From the NCBI GenBank assembly GCA_958450365.1, contig CAUEEP010000043.1:248001-312000 (forward strand): a stretch of DNA of 64,000 nt. Reading direction: 5' to 3'. Below, in pieces: positions 28,795 to 39,748 of this stretch (position 1 is the stretch's first letter; each line of letters opens with the position of its first letter). Under the pieces are notes generated by a model. The model worked only from the letters and a program-made list of their open reading frames with translations. It did not search any database and was not told the origin of the DNA. A program made the translations under genes and the position numbers. Source of the DNA: Mesorhabditis belari (lineage: Eukaryota > Nematoda > Chromadorea > Rhabditida > Rhabditidae).

Positions 28795-31668
28795 CAAATC
28801 CTCTACAAAAAGGAACAACGTGCTGATGGAAAGTTTGTTGAAACATTTGAGGTAAATCAGAAAGTCAGATTAGCACATAAATTAGCTCTTTTTAAGGATT
28901 ATCATCCCTACATATTTCAACAAGCACTTCAACTCCCGCATCACTCATATCCATCATTCAGTGCAGCAGTTGATGAGTTTTATGCAAAACAGGAGACACA
29001 AAAACTGGAACAAAAGTAAAAAAAATCAAAATCTAGAAATAATTCAAATTTTAGAGCACTAAACATTGAAAAAGAGGCGATCAAAAAGTTGAACAACGTG
29101 AAAAAGGACCAAAAGGCTCGGATTTTGGCATTGGAAGAAGCAAAACGACAACAGGAAATTATGGGAGAAAGGATCGTTCTTAATGAAGTAACCAGAAAAT
29201 CAAATCAGAATAACCACCAAAACTTTAGTCACTGATCGAGCGAGCGTTAATGGTGATGAGAACGATGATCGCTTCAAGAAGTGACTGGTCGGCCATAGAG
29301 CAATTGTGGAAACAAGCTGTACAATCTGGTTAGCCGTCGAGTTCTTTGTTTTAACAAAAGGTTCTAAAGGTGACGAAACGGCAACTCGAATTGTAAAGTT
29401 AGAGTTGGAAAGTAATCAATTTGTCATGCGTCTCGGGGACCCATTCAATGAAGAAGAGCCTCTAGTTGATGTAAAGATTGATAGCGCTTTAAATGCGTAT
29501 CAAAATTCACGCAAGTATTTTGTTGATAAAAAGGTTTGTTAGTTTATGGAAATTTTATCAGTTCGTTTACTTTTAGGCTGCTGATGTGAAAAAAGGAAAA
29601 ACTAAGCGCAAGCAAAGGCAATTAAGAATGCTCAAGCGAAAGCAAAAGATACAATTGACTTGGTTTGTTTCTTGAGTTTTTAAAGCTTTATTTTTATCTA
29701 GGTACGAATAAAAACAGACGTGGTTAAAAGTCGCAAGCAATTTTGGTTTGAAAAGTTTGTATGGTTCATCTCGTCTGAAGATTATATTGTGGTGGGTTTC
29801 TAAGTAGAAACAAACGGTTTTTGTTTTCTAGTTCTAGTTGCATTTGTTTAATATTGATGAATGGAATCAGTAAAAGTGTACCTTTCCGCGGTACAGAATT
29901 ACTAGCATATTTAGATAGCTGGACGTGACGAGCGACATATTTAGATAGCTAGACGCAACAGAACGAAATGGTGGTAAAACGCTATCTTCGCCCCGGTGAT
30001 GTCTATGTCCATGCCGATCTTCGTGGAGCGGCTTCAGTGGTGATCAGGAATAAAAACGGTAAATAATTGTTGGAAAATTATTACTTTAACGTTAACTTTT
30101 AGTGAACAATGAGATTCCTCCAAAAACGTTGATTGAGGCAGCACAGTTGGCAATTTGCTATTCCGGTGCGTGGGATTCGAAAGTAATTTCCAACGCATGG
30201 TGGGTACATCACGACCAAGTGAGTTTTTGATGGCACCTTTTAAGAAAATGTATTTATAGGTTACGAGAACAGCTCCAACTGGTGAATATCTACCATCCGG
30301 CTCATTCATGATTCGTGGAAAGAAGAATTTTCTTCCCCCAAGTCAACTGGTGCTGGGATTTGCTCTACTATTTAAGTTAGATGAAGACAGCATTAAACAC
30401 CACGAAGGTTCTTTAGTTTTTCTTGTCAATGGAACTTTTTTATAGGAGAACGCAATCAGTTCAACAATGGTGAAGAGGAAACGCCAAAGCAAGAAGATGA
30501 TGAAAACGAAGATGAAATTTGCAGAGAAGAGGAAGATGGTGCAGAAGCTGAAGAAAATGAGGAGGAGGAAGAGGAAATGGTAGTTTTCAAATATCCTATT
30601 GATAACGATTAATTTTAGCAATTCCCGGATGTTAATGTTCCGATTAATACACTCAATCTTGCCGACACACAAGAGGAATATTCTATACTTGAGGTACGCA
30701 GTAGAATGTACTCAAAAACCAATAGATCTATAATATTATTTTCACAGATTGGTGCAAAAGCAAATAGACCTGCTCAAATTGTGCCCCCTGAAACGAGGAA
30801 ATATTTGGAAGATAAACATCAGGTCGAGGACCTAACAACAAAGTGAGGGTTTTACGCTATGTACAAAAAAATTATTTTAGATTGAAGCGAGAACAAGCAG
30901 CTGCTGCACGACAAAAGAAGAAACAGAAGCTAATCAAAAAGAAGTATGCGGATCAAGATGAAGAGGAAAGGGAACAACGAATGCAAATACTTGGAAGTCG
31001 AGGACAGCCAAAGAATGTTCCAGAAAAGAAAGAGGAGCAACCCGTTGTTGAGGTCGCCCATTCCGATAACCCTATAATGTCAAATTTTAGCAAAAACCAC
31101 GAAAAGAAACAAAACGCGACCCAATGCGGAAGAATCCATCACAAGAAGGAGGAGATGAAGGAGTAACGGATGAGAATGTGGTGATGCTCGACGATGCTGT
31201 TGAAGAAAATGTGCAAACGTTGACAGGACGACCGCTTGAAGAGGATACGCTGCTTTTTGCTCTTCCAGTTGTCGCACCATATAATACGCTGACAACGTAT
31301 AAATACAAGGTTTGTATGATTTACAGTTACAAAGTTCATGTTGCTTTAGGTGAAATTGACCCCTGGAACTGGAAAAAGAGGAAAAGCCGTTAAGTCTGCT
31401 CTTGAGTTATTCATGGTTTGTTTTGCGTTCAGTGCAATTTCAGCTTTGAGAATCGTCAAGCTATCAATTTGATACTTTCAGCGTACTACAGCAGCTGCCC
31501 CACGAGAAGTTGCGTTGATGAAAGCTCTAATTGGAGATGATTCGGCGTCACGGAATGTTCCCGGAAAAGTGAAAGTGAGTATTTTGAAACATTCAAGAAT
31601 TAAGGTCTTGAGGATTAAGATTAAGACATTTAATTTAGGTATCGGCTCCTCAACTCCACGCAAAATGA
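28795..31668 (+). CDS. NEMF/Rqc2 homologue, N-terminal part missing
   Basis: NEMF (yeast Rqc2/Tae2) binds stalled 60S ribosomes in ribosome-associated quality control. Exon pieces in order: [38 protein letters not shown], coiled coil ([20 protein letters not shown]), [91 protein letters not shown], an acidic region, lysine-rich helices, and the NFACT-C end [56 protein letters not shown] plus stop at 31666-31668. Introns are 32-60 nt. The first several hundred residues (NFACT-N) are not upstream. Near 29909-29967 the exon edge atatttagATAGCTGGACG is partly duplicated (about 23 bp extra), which breaks the frame unless the acceptor aacag just before AACGAAATG is used, dropping about eight residues. 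A partial, possibly decaying copy. Confidence 0.88.
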
Positions 31669-32885
31669 ACTTTCGCCTTCCAACTTTCCAACTTACTCTA
31701 CCGAATTCATTTCTGTGACAAGTATTTCGTTATCTATTGCCAATTTTAATAAAATTGCACTATTTGGTTTTTTTTTCGGTTTTTTCGGCTGTGATTCGTT
31801 TATAGGGTATAAATTTATTCTTTGAATAAAGGCGAACACTCTTAAAGGCACTCGGGACACTAAAATATCACAACGAAGAAAATACCCAATTAATAAACTC
31901 TGTATAAAGAAATTGAAAACAAAAAAAAAACCCGAACAAATATGTGAATTGATTAGAGGTGATGATGGGAGAAAATGAAGAAGTGACTAGATGTGCGATG
32001 AAATGAATTGCAAAGGTGCGAATTTAATTTAATTTTGCGGTGAGAATCATCATAGTGTTGTCGAGAAGTAAATTTGAATGCTTAATGGAATCAGAATACC
32101 TAACCATAGTGCTAAACAAATCAAAAAATAATGGCATGCAATTGAATGAGGAATGAATAACAAAAAGGAGACACTCGGTTATGCTTTTTTAAAGAAGGAA
32201 GCAATTCTTTTCGGAAATTTCCTCATTTCCCTCGTTGTTTTTGATCAATTTGCTGACTTCCCTTCAACAAATTGACTTCGGACACCAATTTCCCCTGGGG
32301 TTCACATGAATTTTCAGTAGTAAGCACTTTAATGCGCGACACGGCTACCGTATTTTCTTTAGGTTGTCGATTTCGGCGGTTGTGATGCCTTACTTGCAAA
32401 ATCCGGCTCCTATCGTGCCTCCCTGGGCATCCTTGTTATGATCGATTGGCGACTAAAAGAAAGAAAAAATAGAGCTGTGATTTTTTTTGTAAGCATGTCA
32501 TTGGTTCACTTATGTTTTGTTTACGTTGACGTATAATATGTATTCGATTTGAGACAATAAACTTTGAAAAATGTGGATATCTTTGGTAGATAAACTGGTT
32601 TTGGTAGGTAAACTGGTAGTAACTCGATATTTTCCTTTCGTATGGGAGTAATCCGTTTTTTTGCAAGTTTTGAAGCTCCATAATGACACAATTGTTTGCG
32701 CCGATTATTTTGGTTCCAATTAAAGCACGCTAGAACGTAGGATTTTGAATTAGCGGCCATCTGGCGTGCGGCGATGCGGCCGTTCCAAAGCGATCAATCC
32801 ATTAGTCGTTTCTTTCACTTTGTTTCTGCAAGCCGTCTCAATAATTTTAAAATCTTTTATTACAATTCATTTTTTAGATCCTTAG
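31669..32885. other. Intergenic stretch between NEMF and RGG gene
   Basis: A possible polyadenylation signal (aataaa at about 31748) follows the NEMF stop. The rest is AT-rich. One weak minus-strand exon chain (32760 to 32389) was considered and is recorded as rejected. Confidence 0.4.
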
Positions 32886-34420
32886 ATGGCGTTTCAAGGT
32901 GGGTATGGAGGACAAGGCGGCGGTGGAGCCGGGGCGGGCGGACCACAATACGATCCTGAGGTTTGGGTGTTTATGATGACGACAAGAATCACGAGTTTTA
33001 GACAATGGCTCAGTATGAACAGGTCTGGGCTCACTACTACGCACAACAAGCAGCCGCGGGCACTGGTGGTTATGGCGGGAATGGTGGATCATTTGGAGGC
33101 GCTGGTGGATATGGTTAGCATTTAAATCTCTAAAAATGATTTGTTTCTAGGAGGTGGTGGCCGCGGAGGCTACGATAGCTCGCGTGGCGGTGGAAGAGGC
33201 GATTATGGAAATCGGTGAGATCGATTTCGTCTTTTTGATCTTTTTGTGGAAAGTTGATGTAATACAAAAATTTAGTGGCGGTTCATTTGGTGGCAGTGAC
33301 GATGGTAGCGATCGACCTTCTCGTTGGGACGGCGGCGGTAGTGATCGTTCACGCGACTCCTTCAGTGAAGGGTAAGCACTTTTATGTTTACTTAAATTGT
33401 TCAAGTTGATTTTAAACAGCTATTAATAAGTTGTTGTCTTGAATGAGCCCCCATTTTGAAGAGTTCGAAAACATGTTGATCACTTTAATAACTGGGGTTC
33501 AAAAATTCATGAAAAAATCGATTGAACATGAAAATTGGAAGTTTTTTTGACCCACTTTGGTGGGAGAATGTGCAATTTTTAAAGTTTAGTTCAAAGCTTC
33601 TGCTTTTATCAACACTTGTATCAGAGGGTCTCGAAGAAAATGCAACACGATTGTCGAAAAATAATTATCACCAATCATAAATAGGCAAACCATACAAAAG
33701 AAAGAAAAATAATTGGTTTCGATTGTGCATGAATGTTTTTTTGTAAAAATGACTGGTGGTAGTCATCCGACCAGACTTACTGGTTTGATGATGATTTTTC
33801 TTGCAGGAACGGCGGTCCTCCGGGTGGTCGAGGAGGCTTTGGAGGTATTCTATCTACAAAGAGTAAAAATGTTATACAATAAGATATTAATTTTTGAAAA
33901 CGATCTGATGCGTTTGGTTATCTGGTATCTTCCACAATTGGGGCGCGAAAAAATATAAATGCATTTAACAAGCAAAATCAATGGTAGAAACTAAATGTGT
34001 ACGCAGAGTAAAGCTCTTGGTAAAAGTGGTAAAAACATGGTGCGCTCACATTTCGTGTTAAAGGTTTTTGTGGCATTGGTAAAACGGTAATTAGTTCACT
34101 AGATAATCATAAAATAGTCAGTTTGTGACGTTGCACACATGATTTAAAATTAGGCAACATAATTAGGTTTCAAAATATTTGAATACTTATTTTCTGTTTT
34201 ATTTTAAATATTTAGGTGGTAGAGGTGAAGGACGTGGTGGCGGCAGCCGCTTTGACGGCGGTCGAGGAGGAGGATTTGGCGGACGAGGAGGCTTTGATGG
34301 AGGACGTGGTGGAGGTGATAGAGGAGGTAAACAAATTAAGCGAGGCAACTAAAGTTCAATCTTTTAGGCCGTGGAGGATTCGGAGGACAAGGCGGCGGTG
34401 CAGCCGGGGCGGGCGGTTGG
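32886..34420 (+). CDS. Gly/Arg-rich (RGG) protein, 3' end replaced by a transposon
   Basis: ATG at 32886 begins MAFQGGYGGQGGGGAGAGG. A donor after PQYDPE splices to TMAQYEQVWAHYYAQQAAAG and GGYGGNGGSFGGAGGYG. Later exons give GGGGRGGYDSSRGGGRGDYG, GGSDDGSDRPSRWDGGGSDR, PPGGRGGFGG, GRGEGRGGGSRFDGGRGGGF and GRGGFGGQGGGAAGAGGW. RGG boxes of this kind are found in FUS/TAF15-, KH- and hnRNP-type RNA-binding proteins; the EQVWAHYYAQQ piece recalls the Tyr-rich repeats of FUBP/KSRP proteins. No RRM, KH or zinc finger is seen. The last readable exon runs into a rearranged Tc3-like element at 34424, so the C-terminal part appears lost. A 35-bp segment of exon 1 (about 32908-32942) recurs with one mismatch at about 34383-34417. 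Exon joins are inferred. Confidence 0.65.
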
Positions 34421-34423
34421 ATG

Positions 34424-35672
34424 TTCGGTTGGATGTTCAATAATTGTCGATCGACATGTGCGTTTTTCCTTGATGGCTCGCCAAATTGTCGACTTCGAAG
34501 AGTCGATTTTCCGCTGCGTTTTTCACTTCATTGATCGTTTTCCGTGGATGTTGTTCACAATATGGCGTCTAGCTCGCGGTGTAAGCTTTGGCCACATTGT
34601 GAACAACATCCACGGAAAAACGATCAATGAAGTGAAAACGGGACGGAAAATCGACTCTTCGAAGTCGACAATTTGGCGAGCCATCAAGGAAAAACGCACA
34701 TGTCGATCGACAATTATTGAACATCCAACCGATCGTGAAGCTTTTGCACAAGAAAGCCCGATTGGCCTTCGCCAAGACTCATATGAATCAGAATTGATCT
34801 ATGGTTGGAAAGCCGCTTATGTTTTATTATTTTTTTGCGTTTAGGTGATCTTTTCCGATGAGAAGAAATGGAATTTGGATGGCCCCGATGGCGTTGGCTA
34901 CTATTGGAGGGATCTTCGACGTGATCCGATGGTGTTTGGAACTCGAAACTTTGGCGGTGGTTCTGTGATGGTTTGGGCCGTCTTTTGTGCTGATGGAACG
35001 GTCGCTCTGAAGATGGTTTCGAATCGGATGACTAGATAGATATCTTGAACAATTGCTTGTTGCCGTTTTCGCTCCTAAATCCAACCGTTCCCGATTTGTT
35101 TCAATACGACAACGCGTCAATTCATCGAGCCGGAGACACCCTGAACTGGCTGAACAGCAACAACATTGCAACTTTGTCTGACCAGCTCAGTCTCCTGACC
35201 TCAATCCGATAGAAAATTTATGGGGAATACTTGTCCGAGCTGTCTACAAGAATCATCGTCAGTTTCAAGACGTTTCTACACTTAAAGCAGCAATTTTTTC
35301 GGCCTGGACCGATCTCGACGCCTCTGCTCTTCAAAACCTCATCAATTCAATGCCAGACCGCATTTTTCAAGTAATTAATCGTTCTGGTGCGTGTACAGAT
35401 CATTAGTTTTGATTTTTTACCTTTGATTTTTAATTTGTGTCGATAAATAAAAATATTTTCATAGTGCGTTTAAGAATTTGAAACGGTTGATTTACCAAAA
35501 AGTTTCTATTTTGAAAATTTTTCTTTTTACAGTATGCTTATTTTTCGTGTTATTTAGGTTTTAAGACATGCTCTTTCTAATAGAAAAAGATTAATAGTTG
35601 TAGCGGTGGTCAAAATGTAAAATCCGCTATTTTAGAGAGTGCGTTTAAGAATTTGAAACGCACTCTAGATGT
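34424..35672 (+). mobile_element. Rearranged Tc3-like element with inverted duplication of its own coding region
   Basis: Bases 34424-34570 are the reverse complement of 34590-34738, both from the transposase HTH region (VNNIHGKTINEVKT, KSTIWRAIKEKRTCRS). Then, on plus, the rest of a Tc3-like transposase follows after a short intron: VIFSDEKKWNLDGPDGVGYY, FGTRNFGGGSVMVWAVFCAD, second Asp in FQYDNASIHRAG, SPDLNPIENLWGILVRAVY after a frame change, end NLINSMPDRIFQVINRSG and stop near 35404. At 3' there are two copies of AGTGCGTTTAAGAATTTGAA (35464 and 35638), a Tc3-type double-motif terminal repeat. The 5' terminal repeat is missing, replaced by the inverted coding piece. The junction with the RGG gene shows GGTTGGATGTTC twice. 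Confidence 0.8.
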
Positions 35673-35880
35673 TAGATTGGCACAGGCACTAATGGCAAAA
35701 GCTTGGTCTAAAGTTATCTTGAGCGACGAGAAGAAATGGAATCTTAATAGACCCGACGGTTACATCCATTATTGGTGAGATTTAAAAAAGGTTCATCTTT
35801 TTTGGCAAAAGAAATTTTGGAGGAGGAAATGTCATGTGCTGGGCAACTTTCTGTGCCGATGGGTTGGTCGATTGCTGAAA
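35673..35880 (+). mobile_element. Second Tc3-like transposase scrap
   Basis: Directly after the previous terminal repeat the plus strand reads AWSKVILSDEKKWNLNRPDG and, after frame breaks, a piece like FGGGNVMCWATFCADG. It is the first-Asp region of another Tc3-like transposase, diverged from the upstream copy and lacking ends. Confidence 0.65.
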
Positions 35881-35975
35881 GCTAAAATTTGGGGGTCGAC
35901 CCTTGACGAAACTCTCTAATTATTTGGTTAATTTTATCGAAAATTTCAATTTAATGGATAAATTTTGACAATTTC

Positions 35976-36068
35976 ACGGTTTTTCGAACGTTTAAAGCCA
36001 AATTTTATTCAACGTAACCCAATTTTCATTTCATAAATCAAAAATTTTAACCCTATTATATAATGGGA
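35976..36068. repeat. Dispersed 93-bp repeat, copy 1
   Basis: From acggtttttcgaacgtttaa to ...ataatggga this stretch matches 55774-55866 in the same orientation with only a few mismatches. Noncoding; class unknown. Confidence 0.85.
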
Positions 36069-36433
36069 AGCGAGCTTTTCCCTGTGTAATAATATAGAAA
36101 AGATTTCTCTTAAAATTGTCACTTTGCACAAAGAATCCCTTCAAATTACCCCCTTATTGCCCGAAAAACGCTATCAAATTCTCAGAGCTCACTTTTCAAA
36201 GCAATCAATTTTTCAGAACTATAAAGTTTTAACACAGTGAAATTCGAGTGTGAAATCTCAAATTTCCGATTATCACTTATTCTAATGCCTATATTTGCCA
36301 CAAGATCTTCCAATTCTATTCCAAAACGACAACAATTACCGAGAAAAGAGTTCTACAAAGAGATTCTTGCCATAATTCTCTCATTTATATTGTTAGCTGG
36401 TATGCCTTAAAATTTGTTAGCTTTCAGTAAATA

Positions 36434-37691
36434 TTAGGTTGTCCGGAAATAAATGAGCGTTTTGTATTGTTTATTATTTGGGTACATTTTTCTCAATAAA
36501 GTATCCTCTGTACCTTGTAATGTTATATACCATTAGAAAGGTGAGTTCGCGCTCTCTTTAACCATGCTTTTAGATTTTGTTAAAAATAAAATTTTTTGCG
36601 AATTTTAAGCTTCGCCGTTTTAGATGTCCGAAACTACTTTCGCCAGATTTTCTTTTATGAGTTCAAACTCGGTCGCAATGCAGCTGAAACGGCTCGTAAC
36701 ATTAACGAAGTTTGGGGCCAAGGCAGTGTCGGCGAGTCAACAGTGCGAACTTGGTTCCGAAAATTCCGAGGTGGTGATTTTGATCTCGCAGAGAAAGAAG
36801 GCCGTGACCGACCTGTTGAACTCGATGACGACGAAATGAAGACTCTGGTGGAAGCAAATCCACGTTTGACTATTCGAAAGCTTGAGGAGGAGCTTGGCGT
36901 GGGCAAGACGACCATTTCTGACCACTTGAAACGGATTGGAAAGTCAAAAAAGCTCGATAAATGGGTGCCGTACGAATTAAACGAAAATCAAAAAAATCGT
37001 CGTTTTGAGGTGTCCTCTGCTCTTCTTCAGCGCAACAAAAACGACTCATTTCTCGACCGGATCGTAACGTGCGATGAAAGTGGATCCTCTACGACAACCG
37101 GTGACGTTCCGCTCAGTGGTTGGACGCCGGAGAGGCTCCACAACACTTTCCAAAGCCAAATTTGCACCAAAAGAAAGTTGTGGTGACTGTTTGGTGGTCC
37201 GCAGTCGGTCACATCCATCACAGCTTTCTGAATCCGGGCGAAACGATTACGACGAAGAAGTACTGCCAACAAATCGACGAAATGCACCAGAAATTGCGGT
37301 GAATGTGCCCGGTATTGGTCAACAGAAAAGGTCCAATTCTTCTCCCCGACAACGCTCACACTACCGACCCTGCAAAAACTGAACGAACTGAGCTACGAAA
37401 CTTTGCCTCACCCGCCATATTCGCCGGACCTTTCGTCTACCGACTACCACTTTTTCAAGCATCTCGACAACTTTCTCCGGGAGAAATGCTTCAAAACTCA
37501 AGACGATGCCAAAAACACCTTCGCCGACTTTATCGACTTCTATGCTACCGGCATAAATAAACTTGTTTCTCGTTGGCAAAAATGTGTTAATTGTAATGGT
37601 TCTTATTTCGATTAATAAAGTTTTTTTGGATGAAGTTATGGTACTTTAAATATTCAAGTTAAAAACGCTCATTTATTTCTGGACAACCTAA
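36434..37691 (+). mobile_element. Mariner transposon with TA duplication
   Basis: It starts TTAGGTTGTCCGGAAATAAA after a TA at 36432-36433 and ends with the complement (ctggacaacctaa) before a TA at 37692-37693. Terminal repeats are about 30 bp. At 1,258 bp it is the usual mariner size and holds one transposase with frame breaks. Confidence 0.93.
36600..37614 (+). pseudogene. Mariner transposase, frame-shifted
   Basis: N-terminal HTH: FYEFKLGRNAAETARNINEV and STVRTWFRKFRGGDFDLAE. Second HTH: ANPRLTIRKLEEELGVGKTT and ISDHLKRIGKSKKLDKWVP. The first catalytic Asp is in RIVTCDE; the frame breaks directly after it where a Lys-Trp codon pair has lost a base, and the text continues in another frame as WILYDNR, a stop, QKKVVVTVWWSAVGHIHHSF and LLPDNAHTTD (second Asp). 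A further frame change leads to HPPYSPDLSSTDYHFFKHLD with the third Asp, ending at a stop at 37614. A typical DD34D mariner enzyme that cannot be made from this copy. Confidence 0.88.
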
Positions 37692-37921
37692 TACTACGAC
37701 ACAGGTCGATCGGTTTGCCTCCAATAATTTTACTCTCTGCATCAAGTTCCACTTTCACGGAAGTTTCACTTGCTTCGAGTAGTCAATTTATTGATTTACG
37801 TTACCATTCTTTACAAAATGGAATGAAAAAGGTCTTGCTAGATTACATTTTGTAAATGAAAAATTTGTCTGGCTAAAATTCAAAATTGACTTAATGCAGG
37901 TGGTAAAATTTTGTGGAATTA

Positions 37922-38500
37922 TTAGGTGTGTGAAAAAGTAATCCACGTTTTTAACGTTTAAATAGCATAGACCATAAGTTTCGTTAAATAAAATTCATGA
38001 CATTCAAGCGTTTCCTCACGGTTGACCCATCACAATTTAATGTAAGGCCTATTTCTGAAGAGCTGAACAAGGGTTTTCGAGAAGACAGCGTCTTATTTGG
38101 TCATCAGAACCGGTCTCAGGGCGACCGCCATGTGGTTCATCTTCCAGGCTTTCATTACCACCTTTGAATCGTCGGAACCAAAACCTAGCGATATCATCAA
38201 TAACGGCGTCTTCGCCAAACGCATTCCGAATTCGACGTGCAGCCTCCGCAGCTTTCAACCCATTTTTGAGCTCATAAAGCAAATTTGACCGAATAACGAT
38301 ACTTATGTGTACCATTTTCAAACTAAAATTAAAGTAGTTTATTGTCGTCCTTTTAACAAAATAAATATATCATTCGAAAGAGGAAAAAATAAGCTTTTAA
38401 ACGATATATATCGTTAACAAAAAAAATTAAAAATTGTTTAGATATATTTATTTAAACAAAATGAAAATAAAAAACGTGGATTACTTTTTCACACACCTAA
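37922..38500 (-). mobile_element. Internally deleted mariner
   Basis: The ends TTAGGTGTGTGAAAAAGTAA and complement are flanked by TA (37920-37921 and 38501-38502). The minus strand encodes only the first HTH region of a mariner transposase (LLYELKNGLKAAEAARRIRN, RFWFRRFKGGNESLEDEPHG) before the text is lost; the catalytic region is deleted. The right TA is shared with the next element. Confidence 0.9.
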
Positions 38501-38502
38501 TA

Positions 38503-39746
38503 CAGTCATGGACAAAAGTCTTTTAACATTGGTTTTTAGAAGTTTGTTCTTTGTATATCTTAGTCCAAATCCGAGCAATTTGCAAACGGTTAAAAGATTT
38601 AAAGAGCTTATTATCTCTAATTTTAACATTACAAAAAGATGGATTTAACAATTTATCAGGTGTCATGAACCTTTTAATAAAACAAAAATTGGGCCAAAAA
38701 TTGATGGACAAAAGTCTTTTAACATGTGAGAAAAACATTATGAAATCAATACTTAGTAGGTCCTCCGCGAGCCGCAATTACTGCTTGAATTCTCCTTGGC
38801 ATGCTGTTAACCAGATCACGTAGAATTTGTTTAATAGTTGTCCAGACTCGACGGATGAAGTACCAAAGCTCCACTTTTGATCCGAATAGTTTCCTCTTCA
38901 ATTTCGACTTCACAAACTTCACAAAAACTTTATGATTTTGGTGTCATTTTGTTGCACTTATTGAGATCTACAAAATGAAACCAAAATCATAAAGATTGGT
39001 TCACTTAGAAAAAAAGTTATGGTGAGTGGCGCAAATAACACGGCGTCCCATCAGCAGCTGTGACTTGTGGCACGGTGCATTGTCCTGGTACAACAACCAA
39101 CCTTGGCCCATATTTGCGGTCGAAAACGGTAAAAGATCATTCTCCAGAATCAGAAAGAAATTTCTTTGTTAAATTGTTGCTTCACCATAGCCATCTAAAT
39201 ACCATCAAAGGTATTTAGATTTGGGTTCTTCTTGCGGGCCAAAACGAGCGCATTGTCTTCTCGTAAAGTTGCAACTGGTAGACGTCGACTTTTTGATGCA
39301 CGATGAACGTTTCCCGCGAGTTTGGCCCTCGAGACAGAAGCGATACAGTTGTTTCGGTACAGCGGAACAGCTCAGCGACGGCTTTTCTAGAAATTCCATT
39401 TTTTCGAGCTTCGACGATTTTCTCCTTGTCCGGAGTTGATAAGTAGGCACCGGACATCTAAAAAATCAGAGTCAGCAACCAGAAATCAATAGGAAAAACA
39501 GAAAATTTCACGAAGAAGCTGCGATGTTAAAAGACTTTTGTCCATCAATTTTTGGCCCAATTTTTGTTTTATTAAAAGGTTCATGACACCTGATAAATTG
39601 TTAAATCCATCTTTTTGTAATGTTAAAATTAGAGATAATAAGCTCTTTAAATCTTTTAACCGTTTGCAAATTGCTCGGATTTGGACTAAGATATACAAAG
39701 AACAAACTTCTAAAAACCAATGTTAAAAGACTTTTGTCCATGACTG
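38503..39746 (-). mobile_element. Tc1-like transposon with 222-bp inverted repeats, each with two motif copies
   Basis: It starts CAGTCATGGACAAAAGTCTT right after the TA that ends the previous element and ends before a TA at 39747-39748. Arms 38503-38725 and 39525-39746 are near-perfect complements. Each carries tggacaaaagtcttttaaca at both its outer and inner end, as in the two-site ends of Tc3. The minus strand holds a broken Tc1-type transposase: MSGAYLSTPDKEKIVEARKN, GISRKAVAELFRCTETTV, then after gaps LLYQDNAPCHKSQLLMGR (second Asp) and LVNSMPRRIQAVIAARGGP. The first Asp region is not readable. Confidence 0.9.
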
Positions 39747-39748
39747 TA

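Noticed and set aside
29309..29350. Premature stop in NEMF after WKQAVQSG
   Set aside because: A 32-nt intron (gttagc...aaaag) removes it and restores the expected reading into the KLELESNQF segment, so it need not be a lesion.
32389..32760. Small minus-strand gene divergent from the RGG gene (MAANSKSY... and an exon ending [10 protein letters not shown])
   Set aside because: A start and a last exon with a ttttag acceptor can be drawn, but no donor joins them convincingly and no family is recognised.
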